Of a stretch of DNA of 64,000 nucleotides, positions 45,571 to 55,172 are shown piece after piece. Every line of letters starts with the position of its first letter. Position 1 is the stretch's first letter. Source of the stretch: Sulfuriferula thiophila (GTDB lineage: Bacteria; Pseudomonadota; Gammaproteobacteria; Burkholderiales; Sulfuriferulaceae); NCBI RefSeq assembly GCF_003864975.1, contig NZ_BHGL01000033.1:52686-116685 (forward strand), given 5' to 3'. A model generated the notes under the pieces. The model did not search any database and was not told where the DNA came from. It worked only from the letters and a program-made list of their open reading frames with translations. A program made the translations under genes and the position numbers.

Positions 45571-45805
45571 GCGAGTTCAAATGGCGTGGTTGGGCTATGA
45601 GCAAAGGGTACGCACGCAGTCGTGCAACACTCAGGAACATGAGGCTGGTTTTGTGGTGGCAAGATTGGCTGGCGGCATATTTCAAACGCGTGCTCCCCGC
45701 GGATTTTTATAGTTGTGTATGTGCTAATAATAAACTGATTCAGTCGCCATGTCAGCTGAATGATCAACCGTAGTGATATACGCAACCAATGCATATTTCT
45801 GGGAT

Positions 45806-46795
45806 TTAAAGAAAGTTTCCAGTACCTCGTCCAGCAGAAAAATCTGTTAGATTTTGCTCAGTCGCGGTTGCGATGGCTTCTAGTGCTTCAATGGTGAAGA
45901 ATGCCTGATGCGGGGTTAGTAACACATTAGGCATATTCAGCAGTTCCTTAAGTAAGGCATCTGTATAACCACTTATTGAACAATCGCGGAAAAACAAACA
46001 GGATTCATTTTCGTAAACATCTGCCCCGTAAGCAGCCAGTTTTCCATGCTTTAGTGCGGCTAACACCGCGGCCGTATCAACTACCGCACCTCGGCTGGTA
46101 TTGATCAGGATGGTATTGGGGTGGCACTTTTCTAAGATGGCAGCATTGATGATGTGTCGGGTCTCTGGCAATAGCGGGCAGTGCAGCGAAATAACTCTGG
46201 CACGTGTAACGCCGTCAGCCAGATCGTCTATATATTCAATCTGGGGAATTCTATGTGCCAGTGGCATGGCCGGGTCATATGCTAATACTACACAACCAAA
46301 TCCTTGCATGATGCATGTAAATGCCTGACCTATGCGACCTGTGCCGACCACCAGTACAGTTTTTCCGTGCAGATCAAAACCCATCAAGCCTTGCAGGGAA
46401 AAGTTGCCATGCAGTACTCGTTGGTATGCGTGATGAACATGTCGATTCAATGATAACAATAGCGCGACCGCCTGTTCAGCTACGGCATATGGTGAATAGG
46501 CAGGAACACGGGCAATTTGTATTCCTACCTGATGCGCCGCAGCGAGATCGATATTATCGATACCCGCTGCGCGCTGGGCAATCAGTTTGACGCCTGCTGC
46601 TGCTAATGCGCTGATGACTGGGGCAGATAAATCATCACAAACGAAAGTTACCACCACTTCAAACCCTTGCGCACGCTGGACTGTTTGCATATTGAGCATA
46701 TCGGATGTGGTTTCTATATCGTGACCAGCTTTGGTTAGTACAGGGATTAGCGTATCCAGATCATGCTGTGCGACGCCGGTAACAAGAACTTTCAT
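45806..46795 (-). CDS. D-isomer 2-hydroxyacid dehydrogenase, LdhA-like
   Basis: A 329-residue NAD-dependent dehydrogenase of the D-lactate type. The nucleotide-binding GTGRIG is near residue 150. The catalytic set is present: Arg in NTSRGAVVDT, a glutamate in YENESCLFF and His in LTPHQAFFT. The RAAGIDNIDL and SPYAVAEQAVAL segments fit LdhA. It would reduce pyruvate to D-lactate in the cytosol, though other 2-oxoacids are possible. It stands alone, with 235 bases upstream to the GGDEF gene. Confidence 0.87.
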   Translation of the reverse strand: MKVLVTGVAQHDLDTLIPVLTKAGHDIETTSDMLNMQTVQRAQGFEVVVTFVCDDLSAPVISALAAAGVKLIAQRAAGIDNIDLAAAHQVGIQIARVPAYSPYAVAEQAVALLLSLNRHVHHAYQRVLHGNFSLQGLMGFDLHGKTVLVVGTGRIGQAFTCIMQGFGCVVLAYDPAMPLAHRIPQIEYIDDLADGVTRARVISLHCPLLPETRHIINAAILEKCHPNTILINTSRGAVVDTAAVLAALKHGKLAAYGADVYENESCLFFRDCSISGYTDALLKELLNMPNVLLTPHQAFFTIEALEAIATATEQNLTDFSAGRGTGNFL

Positions 46796-46917
46796 ATGCT
46801 GTACCTATGGGGTATTTTGCGGAAAAAGTCAGTATTTCAACTCAAGCTATAGTTACGCTCTATGCATGTTATTCTACTATTGTGTGAGCGATTTATTTGG
46901 TGCTTATAGGGGTAATG

Positions 46918-48621
46918 TCATTGTTCAAAACAGTAATCTTTGGCTGCATATAACTTCCACCCGCCATTTCCGTCGAGTTCCAGTACCTGCGGGTGATATT
47001 TCAGTATGGAAGGGCGATGGCCGACGCTGACCATGGTGGTGGCGCTACCTGCCAATTGCCGATACAGATTGTCTTCGTTATCGATATCCAGCGCGCTGGT
47101 GGCTTCATCGAGGATGGCGTATTTAGGAGCGGCGAGCAGCACCCGTGCAAAAGCCACGCGTTGCTGCTCACCCACTGACAACACCTTGGCCCAGTCCAGC
47201 TCGGCATCCAGTCCGCCCGAGCGTGCTGCGATGTCTGGCAGGTTGACGCGTTTCAGTAACTGCAGCAGTTCTTCGTCCGTGATTTCTTTGTCCTGCTGCG
47301 GATAGAGTAGCTGGCTGCGCAGGCTGCCCAGCAACATGTAGGGTCGTTGCGGCAGAAACAGCATGTCGTCGGTATCCGGACGGATGATGCAGCCGCTGCC
47401 AGCGTGCCACAGACCAGCAATGGCACGCAATAACGAGCTTTTGCCGCAACCGCTGGCACCCACGATCAGCACGCCCTCGCCTGGATTGATAGCCAGGGAG
47501 AGTTCTTTGATCAGTGTGCGTTCGTGGTTCGGTGTTTCCAGGGTCAGGTTTTCGATGACCAGTCGGGAATCCTGAACCAGCGCGATACTGTCTTCAGCCT
47601 GCGGTAGATTGGCGTTATTGCCGCTGAGGTACTTGGCGAAGCTGTCGAGACGATCTATTCCTGCGGCAAATCGGCTGAAACTTTCAAAGTTGTCTACTAT
47701 CACCGTCAGTGCGCTCAATATCGCTGCAAACGCACCCGCCGCCTGAATTGCGCGACCGACTTCCAGTTCGCCTGACAGCACCCGTCCGGCGATGATTGCG
47801 CTGGGCAGAATGATAGTCAGGAAGCTGTAGCCATATTGGAACAGATTCAGATGCAGCTGGGATTTAATGAGTTTGTTGTAATTGGTAAAGGCTTCATTGA
47901 AATGCTGGTTGACCTGCCGTGATTCCTGCTCCTCGCCGCGATAGAAGGCGATGGCTTCGGCATTCTCGCGGATGCGTACCAGGCTGAAACGGAAATTGGC
48001 TTCGCGCCTGAGCTGGTAGAAATTAAGCCCGATCAGCACCTTGCCGAATACCAGTACAGTAACTGCCGTGCCGACTATCGCATAGACGATCAAAAAATAC
48101 ACCAGATCCGTGGAAATCGACCAGAGCACACCAGAGAAGGCCATGAGCTGCAGCAGCGCGCCGATCATGATTAGCAGAAAATAGAGTGAACGCTGGGTGA
48201 AGGTATTGATGTCTTCAGCAATACGCTGATCCGGGTTGTCGATCTCGGCATTACCATTCAGCGCATAGTACGCACGGTTGCTGAAATAACTGCCGAGGAA
48301 ATTTCGGGTCAGCCAGCGCCGCCAGTAAATACCCAGCTTGTCGCGCACATAATAGTAAAACGCATAAATCGGCACGGCGATAACCAGGATAGCGAAGCAC
48401 TCTTTGATCGCAATCCAGAATCGGTCGGCGTCTTTTGCTGCCAGCGCCGAAGTGAATTCGCCAGTGAGCTGGTTGAACAGTACAGCGAATCCGGTCTGTC
48501 CCAGCAATAGCACCACCAGCAGGAACAGCAGGCTTCTGGCCTGCCACTTTTCTTCGCGGGACCAGTAAGGCGCTGCAATTGTTTTGAAACGCCGCCATAA
48601 ATGAAGATCAAATTGGATCAT
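46918..48621 (-). CDS. SbmA/BacA-like ABC transporter, permease-ATPase fusion
   Basis: A 567-residue transporter. The N-terminal half (about 1-340) is the SbmA/BacA-type membrane domain (FNQLTGEFTSALAAKD near residue 49, YWRRWLTRNFLGSYF near 95). The ATPase half has GASGCGKSSLLRAIAGLW (near 390), LSVGEQQRVAFARVLL and YAILDEATSALD. SbmA-related proteins bring antimicrobial peptides, cobalamin or microcin-type compounds across the inner membrane; the substrate here is unknown. The start overlaps a 64-codon gene by four bases (ATGA). The signature LSVGE differs from the usual LSGGE at one position. Confidence 0.85.
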   Translation of the reverse strand: MIQFDLHLWRRFKTIAAPYWSREEKWQARSLLFLLVVLLLGQTGFAVLFNQLTGEFTSALAAKDADRFWIAIKECFAILVIAVPIYAFYYYVRDKLGIYWRRWLTRNFLGSYFSNRAYYALNGNAEIDNPDQRIAEDINTFTQRSLYFLLIMIGALLQLMAFSGVLWSISTDLVYFLIVYAIVGTAVTVLVFGKVLIGLNFYQLRREANFRFSLVRIRENAEAIAFYRGEEQESRQVNQHFNEAFTNYNKLIKSQLHLNLFQYGYSFLTIILPSAIIAGRVLSGELEVGRAIQAAGAFAAILSALTVIVDNFESFSRFAAGIDRLDSFAKYLSGNNANLPQAEDSIALVQDSRLVIENLTLETPNHERTLIKELSLAINPGEGVLIVGASGCGKSSLLRAIAGLWHAGSGCIIRPDTDDMLFLPQRPYMLLGSLRSQLLYPQQDKEITDEELLQLLKRVNLPDIAARSGGLDAELDWAKVLSVGEQQRVAFARVLLAAPKYAILDEATSALDIDNEDNLYRQLAGSATTMVSVGHRPSILKYHPQVLELDGNGGWKLYAAKDYCFEQ

Positions 48622-48812
48622 GCGGGTGTGTATGGGTTGGATTTTCCGGGGGAAAGGTAGGCTCGGCGTTCCGCCGCTGAATAGGCATCGATACGCTGGT
48701 TATGCCCATCCACGATGACCAGGGATTCCATCTGTGTAACGATTGCACCATGCATGTCGCATGTTTGCGTGGGCAAATCATCAATAGGTAAGTGGTAACC
48801 GGCGCTGGACAT
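48618..48812 (-). CDS. Small protein coupled to the SbmA/BacA-like transporter
   Basis: A 64-residue hydrophilic protein with no recognised family, beginning MSSAGYHLPIDDLPTQTC. Support for it being real: AGGAG sits seven bases before the ATG, and the stop overlaps the transporter start as ATGA. Its function is unknown; possibly it is a regulator or adaptor of the transporter. Confidence 0.55.
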   Translation of the reverse strand: MSSAGYHLPIDDLPTQTCDMHGAIVTQMESLVIVDGHNQRIDAYSAAERRAYLSPGKSNPYTPA

Positions 48813-48872
48813 GGCTTTCTCCTGATCATGGTGGGGTGTTGATGAATCATGACTGATGCTGGAAGTATGTTA

Positions 48873-48888
48873 ATCAGGCAAGCCTGAT
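48873..48888. promoter_or_regulatory. Short palindrome upstream of the transporter operon
   Basis: ATCAGGC (48873-48879) and GCCTGAT (48882-48888) form a 7-bp inverted repeat with a two-base centre in the 233-base gap. It could be an operator for the leftward transporter operon, but no consensus promoter was recognised nearby. Confidence 0.3.
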
Positions 48889-49045
48889 CATAGTCCGTCA
48901 TCGGTCATTTTTGCACTTCGCACAGGGTCAAACCTGATTAATTGTATGTAGACTTCAGGTATGTATGCAAGTCTAGCAGCAGGATTCGGCGCGGTCGGTA
49001 CGCTTGCGTACACAAAATTATTTGGGTGGGTGAACAGCAGAGAGT

Positions 49046-49579
49046 TTAAGCCGGAATGTTCAACGATTTTTCTAATAAGGTCAGTTGCAGGCCGGCAACG
49101 CGAGGTATACCGAATCGGGGTGAAGTAGGGAAGGGTTGGAGCAGGCCGGTATTGCGGTAGCCGCGCCGTTCATAATAGGCGATCAGTTCGAGACGCAGGG
49201 TGATGACAGCCATCTGCATGGTAGTGACGCCCCACAGCTGCTGCACGAGATTTTCGGCTTGTTGCAGGCATAGTTTGCCAATGCCTGCGCCCTGCAAACC
49301 GGGCTGGATGGCAAACATGCCGAGGTGGGCATGGCGGCCCTCCTGTTGCAGATGCAGTGAGGTGATAATTTCCTTGTCGCGCACGCCCAGCAAAATGACG
49401 GAATTCACGGATTCAATCAGGCTGCTGATTTCATCGGTATCAGTGCGTTGCCCGTCGAGTAAATCGGCTTCAGTGGTCCAGCCGACCCGGCTGCTGTCGC
49501 CGCGATAGGCTGAATTGACCAGGTTGGCGATATGTTCGATGTCCAGAGTGTTGGCGAGACGGAAGTTCAGGGGTGACAT
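49046..49579 (-). CDS. GNAT family N-acetyltransferase
   Basis: A 177-residue acetyltransferase. The acetyl-CoA loop is QPGLQGAGIGKLCL (about 93-106, with Q-G-A-G-I-G), preceded by the strand HLGMFAI. The acceptor substrate is unknown. It starts seven bases after the DUF1501 stop and is the last gene of the leftward EF-hand/DUF1800/DUF1501 operon; it may be there by chance. Confidence 0.85.
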   Translation of the reverse strand: MSPLNFRLANTLDIEHIANLVNSAYRGDSSRVGWTTEADLLDGQRTDTDEISSLIESVNSVILLGVRDKEIITSLHLQQEGRHAHLGMFAIQPGLQGAGIGKLCLQQAENLVQQLWGVTTMQMAVITLRLELIAYYERRGYRNTGLLQPFPTSPRFGIPRVAGLQLTLLEKSLNIPA

Positions 49580-49586
49580 GCGGCGC

Positions 49587-50744
49587 TCAGGTACGGATGA
49601 TGTTCAGGTTGCTAAAGTGCCCGCCCGGTATGCTGCTGGCAGGAAGTCGCCACCATTTTTCGTGGATGGTGCTGTACAGGCTACGAAAATCCACGCCGTA
49701 GGTCAAGTTGCCGTTTTCCAGTTGCTGCAATGCAGGTGGCTTCCCATACAGTCCGCCCTTGACCTTGCCGCCGATGATGAAATGCGGGGCGGTTGTGCCG
49801 TGATCAGTGCCGTTGCCGGCGTTGTCTTGCGGGCGGCGACCGAATTCGGAGTAGGTCATGAGCAGGCTGCTGTCCCAGCGGTTGAGCTCGGTCAGTGCGG
49901 CTTTGAGAGCGACCACGCCGTCTGCGAACTCCTTAAGCAGGCGTGCCTGAGTGGGTTGCTGGTTGGTGTGAGTGTCGAAGCCATTCAGCGAAATGCGCAC
50001 CACGGCCACGCCGGACTGGTTGGCAATGATCTCTGACGCAGTGTGAATAGCGTTGCCGAAGGTGGTTTTGGGGAATTCAGTCGTGAACGTGTAGTGTCCG
50101 CTCAGATGGCTCGCGGCGTGCTGAATATCGTTTTCGACTTTGAGGATATGCGCCAGTGCGGCGTTCCCGGAACGGATCAGCGCATCGTCTGCCAGTTTGG
50201 CCTGGCGCGAGAACTGGTCGGCATTGTTGAGGATGATGGCGCGGGCACCACCGGCGAGCGGGCCGAGGTCGGCGGAGCCTATGCTGACACCTTCTGCAAT
50301 GTAGCTTTGAGGCGGCGGGAATTGCGCGAATGTGCGGCTGAGCCAGCCCTGCTGCAGGTATTCGTTGCTGGCAGAAGCCGTATCCCAGATTTCAATAGCG
50401 CGGAAATGCGACATGTTAGGGTCGGGGTAGCCTATACCTTGCACCACTGCCAGTTCGCCTGCCTGCCATAATGGCAACATTGTTTGCAATGCCGGGTGCA
50501 GACCGGTGCGTTCATCCAGTTGCACAACCTGGTCGCGAGGGATGGCGATGCGCGGGCGCAGGGCGTAGTAGGCATCATCGGCGTAAGGTATCGCCATGTT
50601 CAGACCGTCGTTGCCTCCCTTGAATTCGATCAGGATCAGCAAGTTCTGGTATTGACCTGTCGGTGAGGCCGCGATGGCGAGGTCGGGCGCTGTGCAGATC
50701 AGTGGGACACAGCCAAGGGCTTTAAGAAAATCGCGACGCAGCAT
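49587..50744 (-). CDS. DUF1501 domain protein, Tat-type signal
   Basis: A 385-residue exported protein of the sulfatase/alkaline-phosphatase-like DUF1501 family. The N-terminus RRDFLKALGC is a twin-arginine signal, so it is probably exported folded. Family motifs include LILIEFKGGNDGLNM and YSEFGRRPQDNAGNGTDHG. DUF1501 and DUF1800 proteins are almost always neighbours; the joint function is unknown. It is 18 bases downstream of the DUF1800 gene. Confidence 0.88.
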   Translation of the reverse strand: MLRRDFLKALGCVPLICTAPDLAIAASPTGQYQNLLILIEFKGGNDGLNMAIPYADDAYYALRPRIAIPRDQVVQLDERTGLHPALQTMLPLWQAGELAVVQGIGYPDPNMSHFRAIEIWDTASASNEYLQQGWLSRTFAQFPPPQSYIAEGVSIGSADLGPLAGGARAIILNNADQFSRQAKLADDALIRSGNAALAHILKVENDIQHAASHLSGHYTFTTEFPKTTFGNAIHTASEIIANQSGVAVVRISLNGFDTHTNQQPTQARLLKEFADGVVALKAALTELNRWDSSLLMTYSEFGRRPQDNAGNGTDHGTTAPHFIIGGKVKGGLYGKPPALQQLENGNLTYGVDFRSLYSTIHEKWWRLPASSIPGGHFSNLNIIRT

Positions 50745-50762
50745 GATGTCATTGCCTCCAGG

Positions 50763-52211
50763 CTACTTGAGTTGATAAACCGGATCCAGCAACAAGGTGC
50801 GGACGTAATCTGCCGGCGGCAAACCGGACGCAACCGGTTCGCTAGGTGTGCTGGCAAGTAACAGCCGTTCGGCATGTCTGTATTGTTCTTGCGGATGCGT
50901 TGCGAGAGTGCCGATCCAGTTGTCGGGCGCGTAGTCGATACGGTTCATGCTGCGATCGGTCAGTCGCGCCAGCCGTTGTTGCGGGGTGGGTGGCTGCATC
51001 ATGTATTGCTCGGGTACGGGCATATCGGCACCACGCGTGAGTTTATCCAGAAACTGTTTGCGGTTGAGTAGCGTGGTGCTGTTAATCCAGTTGTCGTTAC
51101 CTGGCCAGCCTTTGACATTGGGCGGTGCGAACAGGTCCTGTTCGAGCTGGCGCGAGGTCAGTGCCAGCACACGTGGGTCGAGTTGATGGATGGAGAGCTG
51201 TCGTACGCTGCCGACCAGTAATTCCACCGGAGATTTGACCAGGTTGCCGCGATGTCGGGGTGCCCAGAAAGCATCGCTGAGCAGCATCGCACGCAATAGT
51301 GGGCGGATTTCGTAGTGCTGGTTGCGGAATGTCGCGGCGAAACGTTTTACTTCAGCCGGGTCGGGGTTTGCGGAAATCAGATCGCGCCACAGTTTTTGCG
51401 TGATAAATTCTGCGGTAGCGGGTTGCTGGAGCAGAATATCCAGCACATCGTCGCCGTTGAAATTTCCAGTTTGGCCGAGTATGGTTTTCACGCCGTTATC
51501 ATGCTGGAACGGGCGGTCCAAGAATGTGCCGGTATCGCGATCCAGGCTCCAGCCGGTGAAGGCGCGGGCAGCTTCCCTGACGTCTTGTTCAGTGTAATTG
51601 CCGATACCGAGGGTGAACAGCTCCATGACTTCGCGCGCGAAGTTTTCGTTGGGCTGGGCTTTGCGGTTTTGCAGGTTATCCAGATAAATGATCATTGCCG
51701 GATCTTTGGCAACGGCATGCAGCATATCGCCAAAATTGCCCAGCGCATCGCGGCGCAGCAACTGGTTTTGCGTCAGCATCAGGGCAGGGGATTTGACTTT
51801 CTCCATGCTGGAGACGAAATGGTTGTGCCAGAACAGAGTCATGTGTTCAGTTAATGGCGAAGGGGTGGCGACCATTTCCTGCATCCACCAGGCGCGTAGT
51901 TGCATGCCATACTGGGCTTGCTGGCGTTGCAGTTGTTTTTTCTCTGCTTCGGACACGTCCTGCAAGCGCGGCGGAGGCGAGTATGCGGCCAGTTCTGCTG
52001 GAACAGGAGTGACTGCTTGCTGTGTGCTTTGAGCCAGTAGCTGATCGACGGCTGCACTACGGCTCAGTCGGGCATAGGTTGATAGCTCTGCAGGGCTGGG
52101 CGCGAATCCGGTACGCGCCAGTAAATGCCATGCGTCAGCTTCGCCCATGCCTGCGGCTTGCGCCAGTGTAGCGGTAAACAGGAACGCCAGGCCCAGGCAG
52201 TAATAACGCAT
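50763..52211 (-). CDS. DUF1800 domain protein
   Basis: A 482-residue exported protein with a signal peptide (about 1-19, ending AQA) and the DUF1800 region over nearly the full length: AWHLLARTGFAPSP at the start, MTLFWHNHFVSS near 124, and NFAREVMELFTLGIGNYTE near 186. This family pairs with DUF1501; the role is not known. It lies eight bases after an EF-hand gene and 18 bases before the DUF1501 gene. Confidence 0.87.
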   Translation of the reverse strand: MRYYCLGLAFLFTATLAQAAGMGEADAWHLLARTGFAPSPAELSTYARLSRSAAVDQLLAQSTQQAVTPVPAELAAYSPPPRLQDVSEAEKKQLQRQQAQYGMQLRAWWMQEMVATPSPLTEHMTLFWHNHFVSSMEKVKSPALMLTQNQLLRRDALGNFGDMLHAVAKDPAMIIYLDNLQNRKAQPNENFAREVMELFTLGIGNYTEQDVREAARAFTGWSLDRDTGTFLDRPFQHDNGVKTILGQTGNFNGDDVLDILLQQPATAEFITQKLWRDLISANPDPAEVKRFAATFRNQHYEIRPLLRAMLLSDAFWAPRHRGNLVKSPVELLVGSVRQLSIHQLDPRVLALTSRQLEQDLFAPPNVKGWPGNDNWINSTTLLNRKQFLDKLTRGADMPVPEQYMMQPPTPQQRLARLTDRSMNRIDYAPDNWIGTLATHPQEQYRHAERLLLASTPSEPVASGLPPADYVRTLLLDPVYQLK

Positions 52212-52219
52212 GGTGTAGT

Positions 52220-52564
52220 TTACTGAGTCATGGCGCCATTTTGTTGGGTATGAGCCTGTTTGCCCATCTGCTGCTGGAATGCAGCCTGCATTTCAGCTTT
52301 GGTTACCTGCCCATCATGGTTGGTGTCAACTTCGTCGAAGTGCATTTCCAGCATAGGCATGTTGCTGGCCTCGGCTTTGCTGATTGCGCCGTTATGGTCT
52401 TTGTCGGATGCATTGAAGCGGGACATCATCATGCTGTACATCTGGCTGCTGTTCATTTGCGGTCTGGCACCTATGCTGTCCATGGGCGGAGTGGTCGAAT
52501 CGGCAAATGCAGGTGCTGTAAGAGCCAGGCCTAAAAGGCAGATCAGGGTTTTGGTGGGGTGCAT
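52220..52564 (-). CDS. Secreted EF-hand protein
   Basis: A 114-residue exported protein. A signal peptide ends near residue 21 (AFA). Two EF-hand loops follow: DKDHNGAISKAE (about 55-66) and DTNHDGQVTKAE (about 79-90), both with Asp at positions 1, 3 or 5 and Glu at 12, so calcium binding is likely. The first gene of the leftward operon, it is divergent from a GlcD-type oxidase. A calcium sensor for the DUF1800/DUF1501 pair is a reasonable guess. Confidence 0.83.
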   Translation of the reverse strand: MHPTKTLICLLGLALTAPAFADSTTPPMDSIGARPQMNSSQMYSMMMSRFNASDKDHNGAISKAEASNMPMLEMHFDEVDTNHDGQVTKAEMQAAFQQQMGKQAHTQQNGAMTQ

Positions 52565-52723
52565 GGTGCGCTCCTTGCTATTAAGAAATAGGGTTATTGA
52601 TGTGTGATGATAAACAAAATCAACGAACTGGATATTTCTATTTCTGTTTAAATTGTAACAAGGTGTAACCAGGTAATAGAATGCTGTTTTGCAGTTGTGT
52701 AGTTATTTAGTTAAAGGTTGTTC

Positions 52724-54112
52724 ATGTTACTCCCAGAAATAGAGCAAGGTTTTGTGGCGGCACTCAGTCGTGAACAGGTCATCACCGATACGGATGTGCT
52801 GGTTTTGTATAGTCACGACGAAACACCGCGCGCGTGCATGCCGCTGGCTGTGCTGTTTCCTCGTGAGCAAGATGAGGTCGTGGCGCTGATGCAGGTGGCG
52901 ATAACGCATGGTGTGGTGCTGATTGCGCGTGGGGCAGGGTCAGGCAACGTCGGCGGGGCGCTGCCTGCGCCGCAATCGGTGGTAGTGAGTTTCGAATGCA
53001 TGAACCGCATACTGGAAGTGCATGCGGCGGATCGCTACATGGTGGTGCAACCGGGCGTCATTACCTCTGAAATTGATAGAGTGGCTCGCGAGCATGGATT
53101 GTTTTATCCGCCAGACCCGGGCAGTGCTGCTTATTGCCGTATCGGCGGCAACCTGGCGATGAATGCCGCCGGGCCACGAGCGGTGAAATATGGGGTAACG
53201 CGCGATTATGTGCTCGGACTGCGCGCGGTAACCGGTGCGGGGCAGTTGATCCAGACCGGTTGTCGTACCACCAAGGGGGTGATGGGGCTGGATTTGACCC
53301 GTCTGCTGGTTGGTTCGGAAGGCACGTTGGCGCTGATTACCGAAGCGACGTTGAAACTGCTGCCTGCACCCGAAGCACGTGCAACCTTGCGTGTGTGTTA
53401 TGCCAGCAATGCCGATGCGTGCCGTGCGGTTGCGCGGGTGATGAATCAGGCCGTGGTACCCTGCGCGCTGGAGTTCATGGATCGGCAGTCAATCACGGCG
53501 ATACAGGCCGCGGGCGCGGCAACCGATTTGCCCGCGGGTACTGCAGCGCTACTAATGGTTGAGGCGGATGGGGTGAGCGCAGATTTGCCGCGTCAGGTCG
53601 AAGCGCTGAAGCAGGCTTTGGCAGGCGAGGGTATGCTGGAACTGCTGCAAGCAACTGATAAAGAGTCGGTAGCGGCATTATGGCTGGCGCGTAAATCGCT
53701 TTCACACGCAGTTAAGTGCATCGCACCGCTGAAGATCAATGAAGACGTAGTCGTGCCGGTGTCGCGTCTGGCCGAACTGGTGATTTATATTGAGTACCTC
53801 GCTGCTGAACATGCTCTGCCCATTGTCAGTTTTGGTCATGCCGGCAATGGCAATCTGCATGTGAATATCATGGTTGATCCGGCCAATGCGGTGCAAATGC
53901 AGCAGGCCAAGCAGGCGTTACGTGCGCTGTTCGCTCAAGTGCTTGCGCTAGGCGGTACGCTGTCAGGCGAGCATGGTATCGGCAGCGAAAAGCGGCCGTA
54001 TGTGGATATGGAAATCGATGCGGCGAGTATGCATATCATGCGCCAGATCAAGCAGCAGTTTGATCCGGATAACTTGTTGAACCCGCTCAAGCTGTTGCCG
54101 GATGTGAGCTAA
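52724..54112 (+). CDS. FAD-binding oxidase, GlcD-like
   Basis: A 462-residue flavoprotein of the GlcD/D-lactate dehydrogenase class. The FAD_binding_4 region (about 40-180) contains RGAGSGNVGGALP and GGNLAMNAAGPRAVKYG; the C-terminal cap ends with SFGHAGNGNLHVNIM and SGEHGIGSEK, typical of the family. It oxidises a 2-hydroxyacid such as glycolate or D-lactate. ATG 52724 has AAAGG six bases upstream; TTG 52718 is an alternative. No glcE or glcF partner is adjacent, so it may be a single-subunit type. Confidence 0.88.
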   Translation: MLLPEIEQGFVAALSREQVITDTDVLVLYSHDETPRACMPLAVLFPREQDEVVALMQVAITHGVVLIARGAGSGNVGGALPAPQSVVVSFECMNRILEVHAADRYMVVQPGVITSEIDRVAREHGLFYPPDPGSAAYCRIGGNLAMNAAGPRAVKYGVTRDYVLGLRAVTGAGQLIQTGCRTTKGVMGLDLTRLLVGSEGTLALITEATLKLLPAPEARATLRVCYASNADACRAVARVMNQAVVPCALEFMDRQSITAIQAAGAATDLPAGTAALLMVEADGVSADLPRQVEALKQALAGEGMLELLQATDKESVAALWLARKSLSHAVKCIAPLKINEDVVVPVSRLAELVIYIEYLAAEHALPIVSFGHAGNGNLHVNIMVDPANAVQMQQAKQALRALFAQVLALGGTLSGEHGIGSEKRPYVDMEIDAASMHIMRQIKQQFDPDNLLNPLKLLPDVS

Positions 54113-54147
54113 GCGAACGGGATTCTTATTTATTTCGCTAGCCAGGG

Positions 54148-54177
54148 TTTACAACAGGGGTTAAATCCACCTATAAT
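54148..54177 (+). promoter_or_regulatory. Promoter of tRNA-Ala
   Basis: TTTACA (54148-54153) and a perfect TATAAT (54172-54177) with 18-base spacing lie directly before the tRNA; the expected start is about five bases before the mature 5' end. Confidence 0.75.
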
Positions 54178-54188
54178 TGCCGTCTTTC

Positions 54189-54264
<76 letters not shown>

Positions 54265-54274
54265 AGTATTAACT

Positions 54275-54330
54275 CAACGCCTCGGTTTGATTGATTGAAA
54301 AATCAGTTGAACCGGGGCGTTGTGCTTTCT
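54275..54330 (+). terminator. Terminator after tRNA-Ala
   Basis: The arm at 54275-54287 (CAACGCCTCGGTT) pairs with 54310-54322 (AACCGGGGCGTTG) with one G-U pair, and is followed by TGCTTTCT. It is a good candidate to end tRNA transcription, though the T-tract is short. Confidence 0.65.
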
Positions 54331-54523
54331 GTCAGTCTTCAGCCTCATCGCGTCGCAATGTTTGGTGACGCTATCTGATATCCAAATCGCAATACAGCCT
54401 TGATGTTTCTACGTCGCATCCGCCTGGAAAATTAGTGGAGCTCTGCACGCTTTTTGAGGTATTCTGCAAAAGAGGATGTTTCCAGTTGGTCTGCACAGCT
54501 TGATATAAGGGATGGTTGCGGCG

Positions 54524-55171
54524 ATGGCGGAATTTGACGAAACCAATAAAAAAATTACGATAAAGCTGGTTTATTACGGCCCGGCCATGAGTGGCAAGAC
54601 CTCTAACCTTATGCGCCTGCATGATATGCTGGCACCCGATTTAAAAGGCGAGATCATGACGCTGGAAACGCAGAATGATCGCACGCTGTTCTTTGATTTG
54701 CTGCCGCTGGGGTTTCGTACGCCGTCAGGGTGGCTGATCAAACTCAAGTTATATACTGTTCCCGGTCAGGTTGTCCACGATGCGACGCGTAAGGCAGTGC
54801 TGTCACGTGCCGACGGGGTGGTGTTTGTCGCGGATTCGCAGCAGTCGCAAGGTGTCAATAATTCCGAAGCATTCCAGAATCTGGAAGAAAATGTCAGCCG
54901 TGTAGGGCTTGATTTTGAGACACTGCCTCTGGTGGTGCAATTTAATAAGCGTGATCTGCCAAATATCCTTACTGAATCCGAGATAAAAACGCGCTGGGCT
55001 GCCGCGCCCTGGCCGCTGGTGCTGGCTTCTGCACTGGACGGAACGGGTATCAAGGAAACATTCATCCAGTTGCTGCAAGCGGTTTATCCTATACTGAATC
55101 AGCAGGTCGCCCTGGATGACGTTCATGGCATGGATATGCCTGCTTTTATCAGCGCTGTGGTGGGAGATTGA
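54524..55171 (+). CDS. MglA-like small GTPase
   Basis: A 215-residue cytosolic GTPase of the MglA/Ras-like group. The P-loop is GPAMSGKTS (19-27), the switch II element is TVPGQ (near 78-82) and the base-recognition NKRD is at 141-144. In Myxococcus, MglA sets polarity and controls type IV pili and gliding. I chose ATG 54524 (MAEFDETNKK); ATG 54512 is too close to the purine stretch ATAAGGG to use it. No MglB (roadblock GAP) gene is visible. The histidine kinase starts one base after its stop, so the pair is coupled. Confidence 0.87.
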   Translation: MAEFDETNKKITIKLVYYGPAMSGKTSNLMRLHDMLAPDLKGEIMTLETQNDRTLFFDLLPLGFRTPSGWLIKLKLYTVPGQVVHDATRKAVLSRADGVVFVADSQQSQGVNNSEAFQNLEENVSRVGLDFETLPLVVQFNKRDLPNILTESEIKTRWAAAPWPLVLASALDGTGIKETFIQLLQAVYPILNQQVALDDVHGMDMPAFISAVVGD

Positions 55172-55172
55172 C

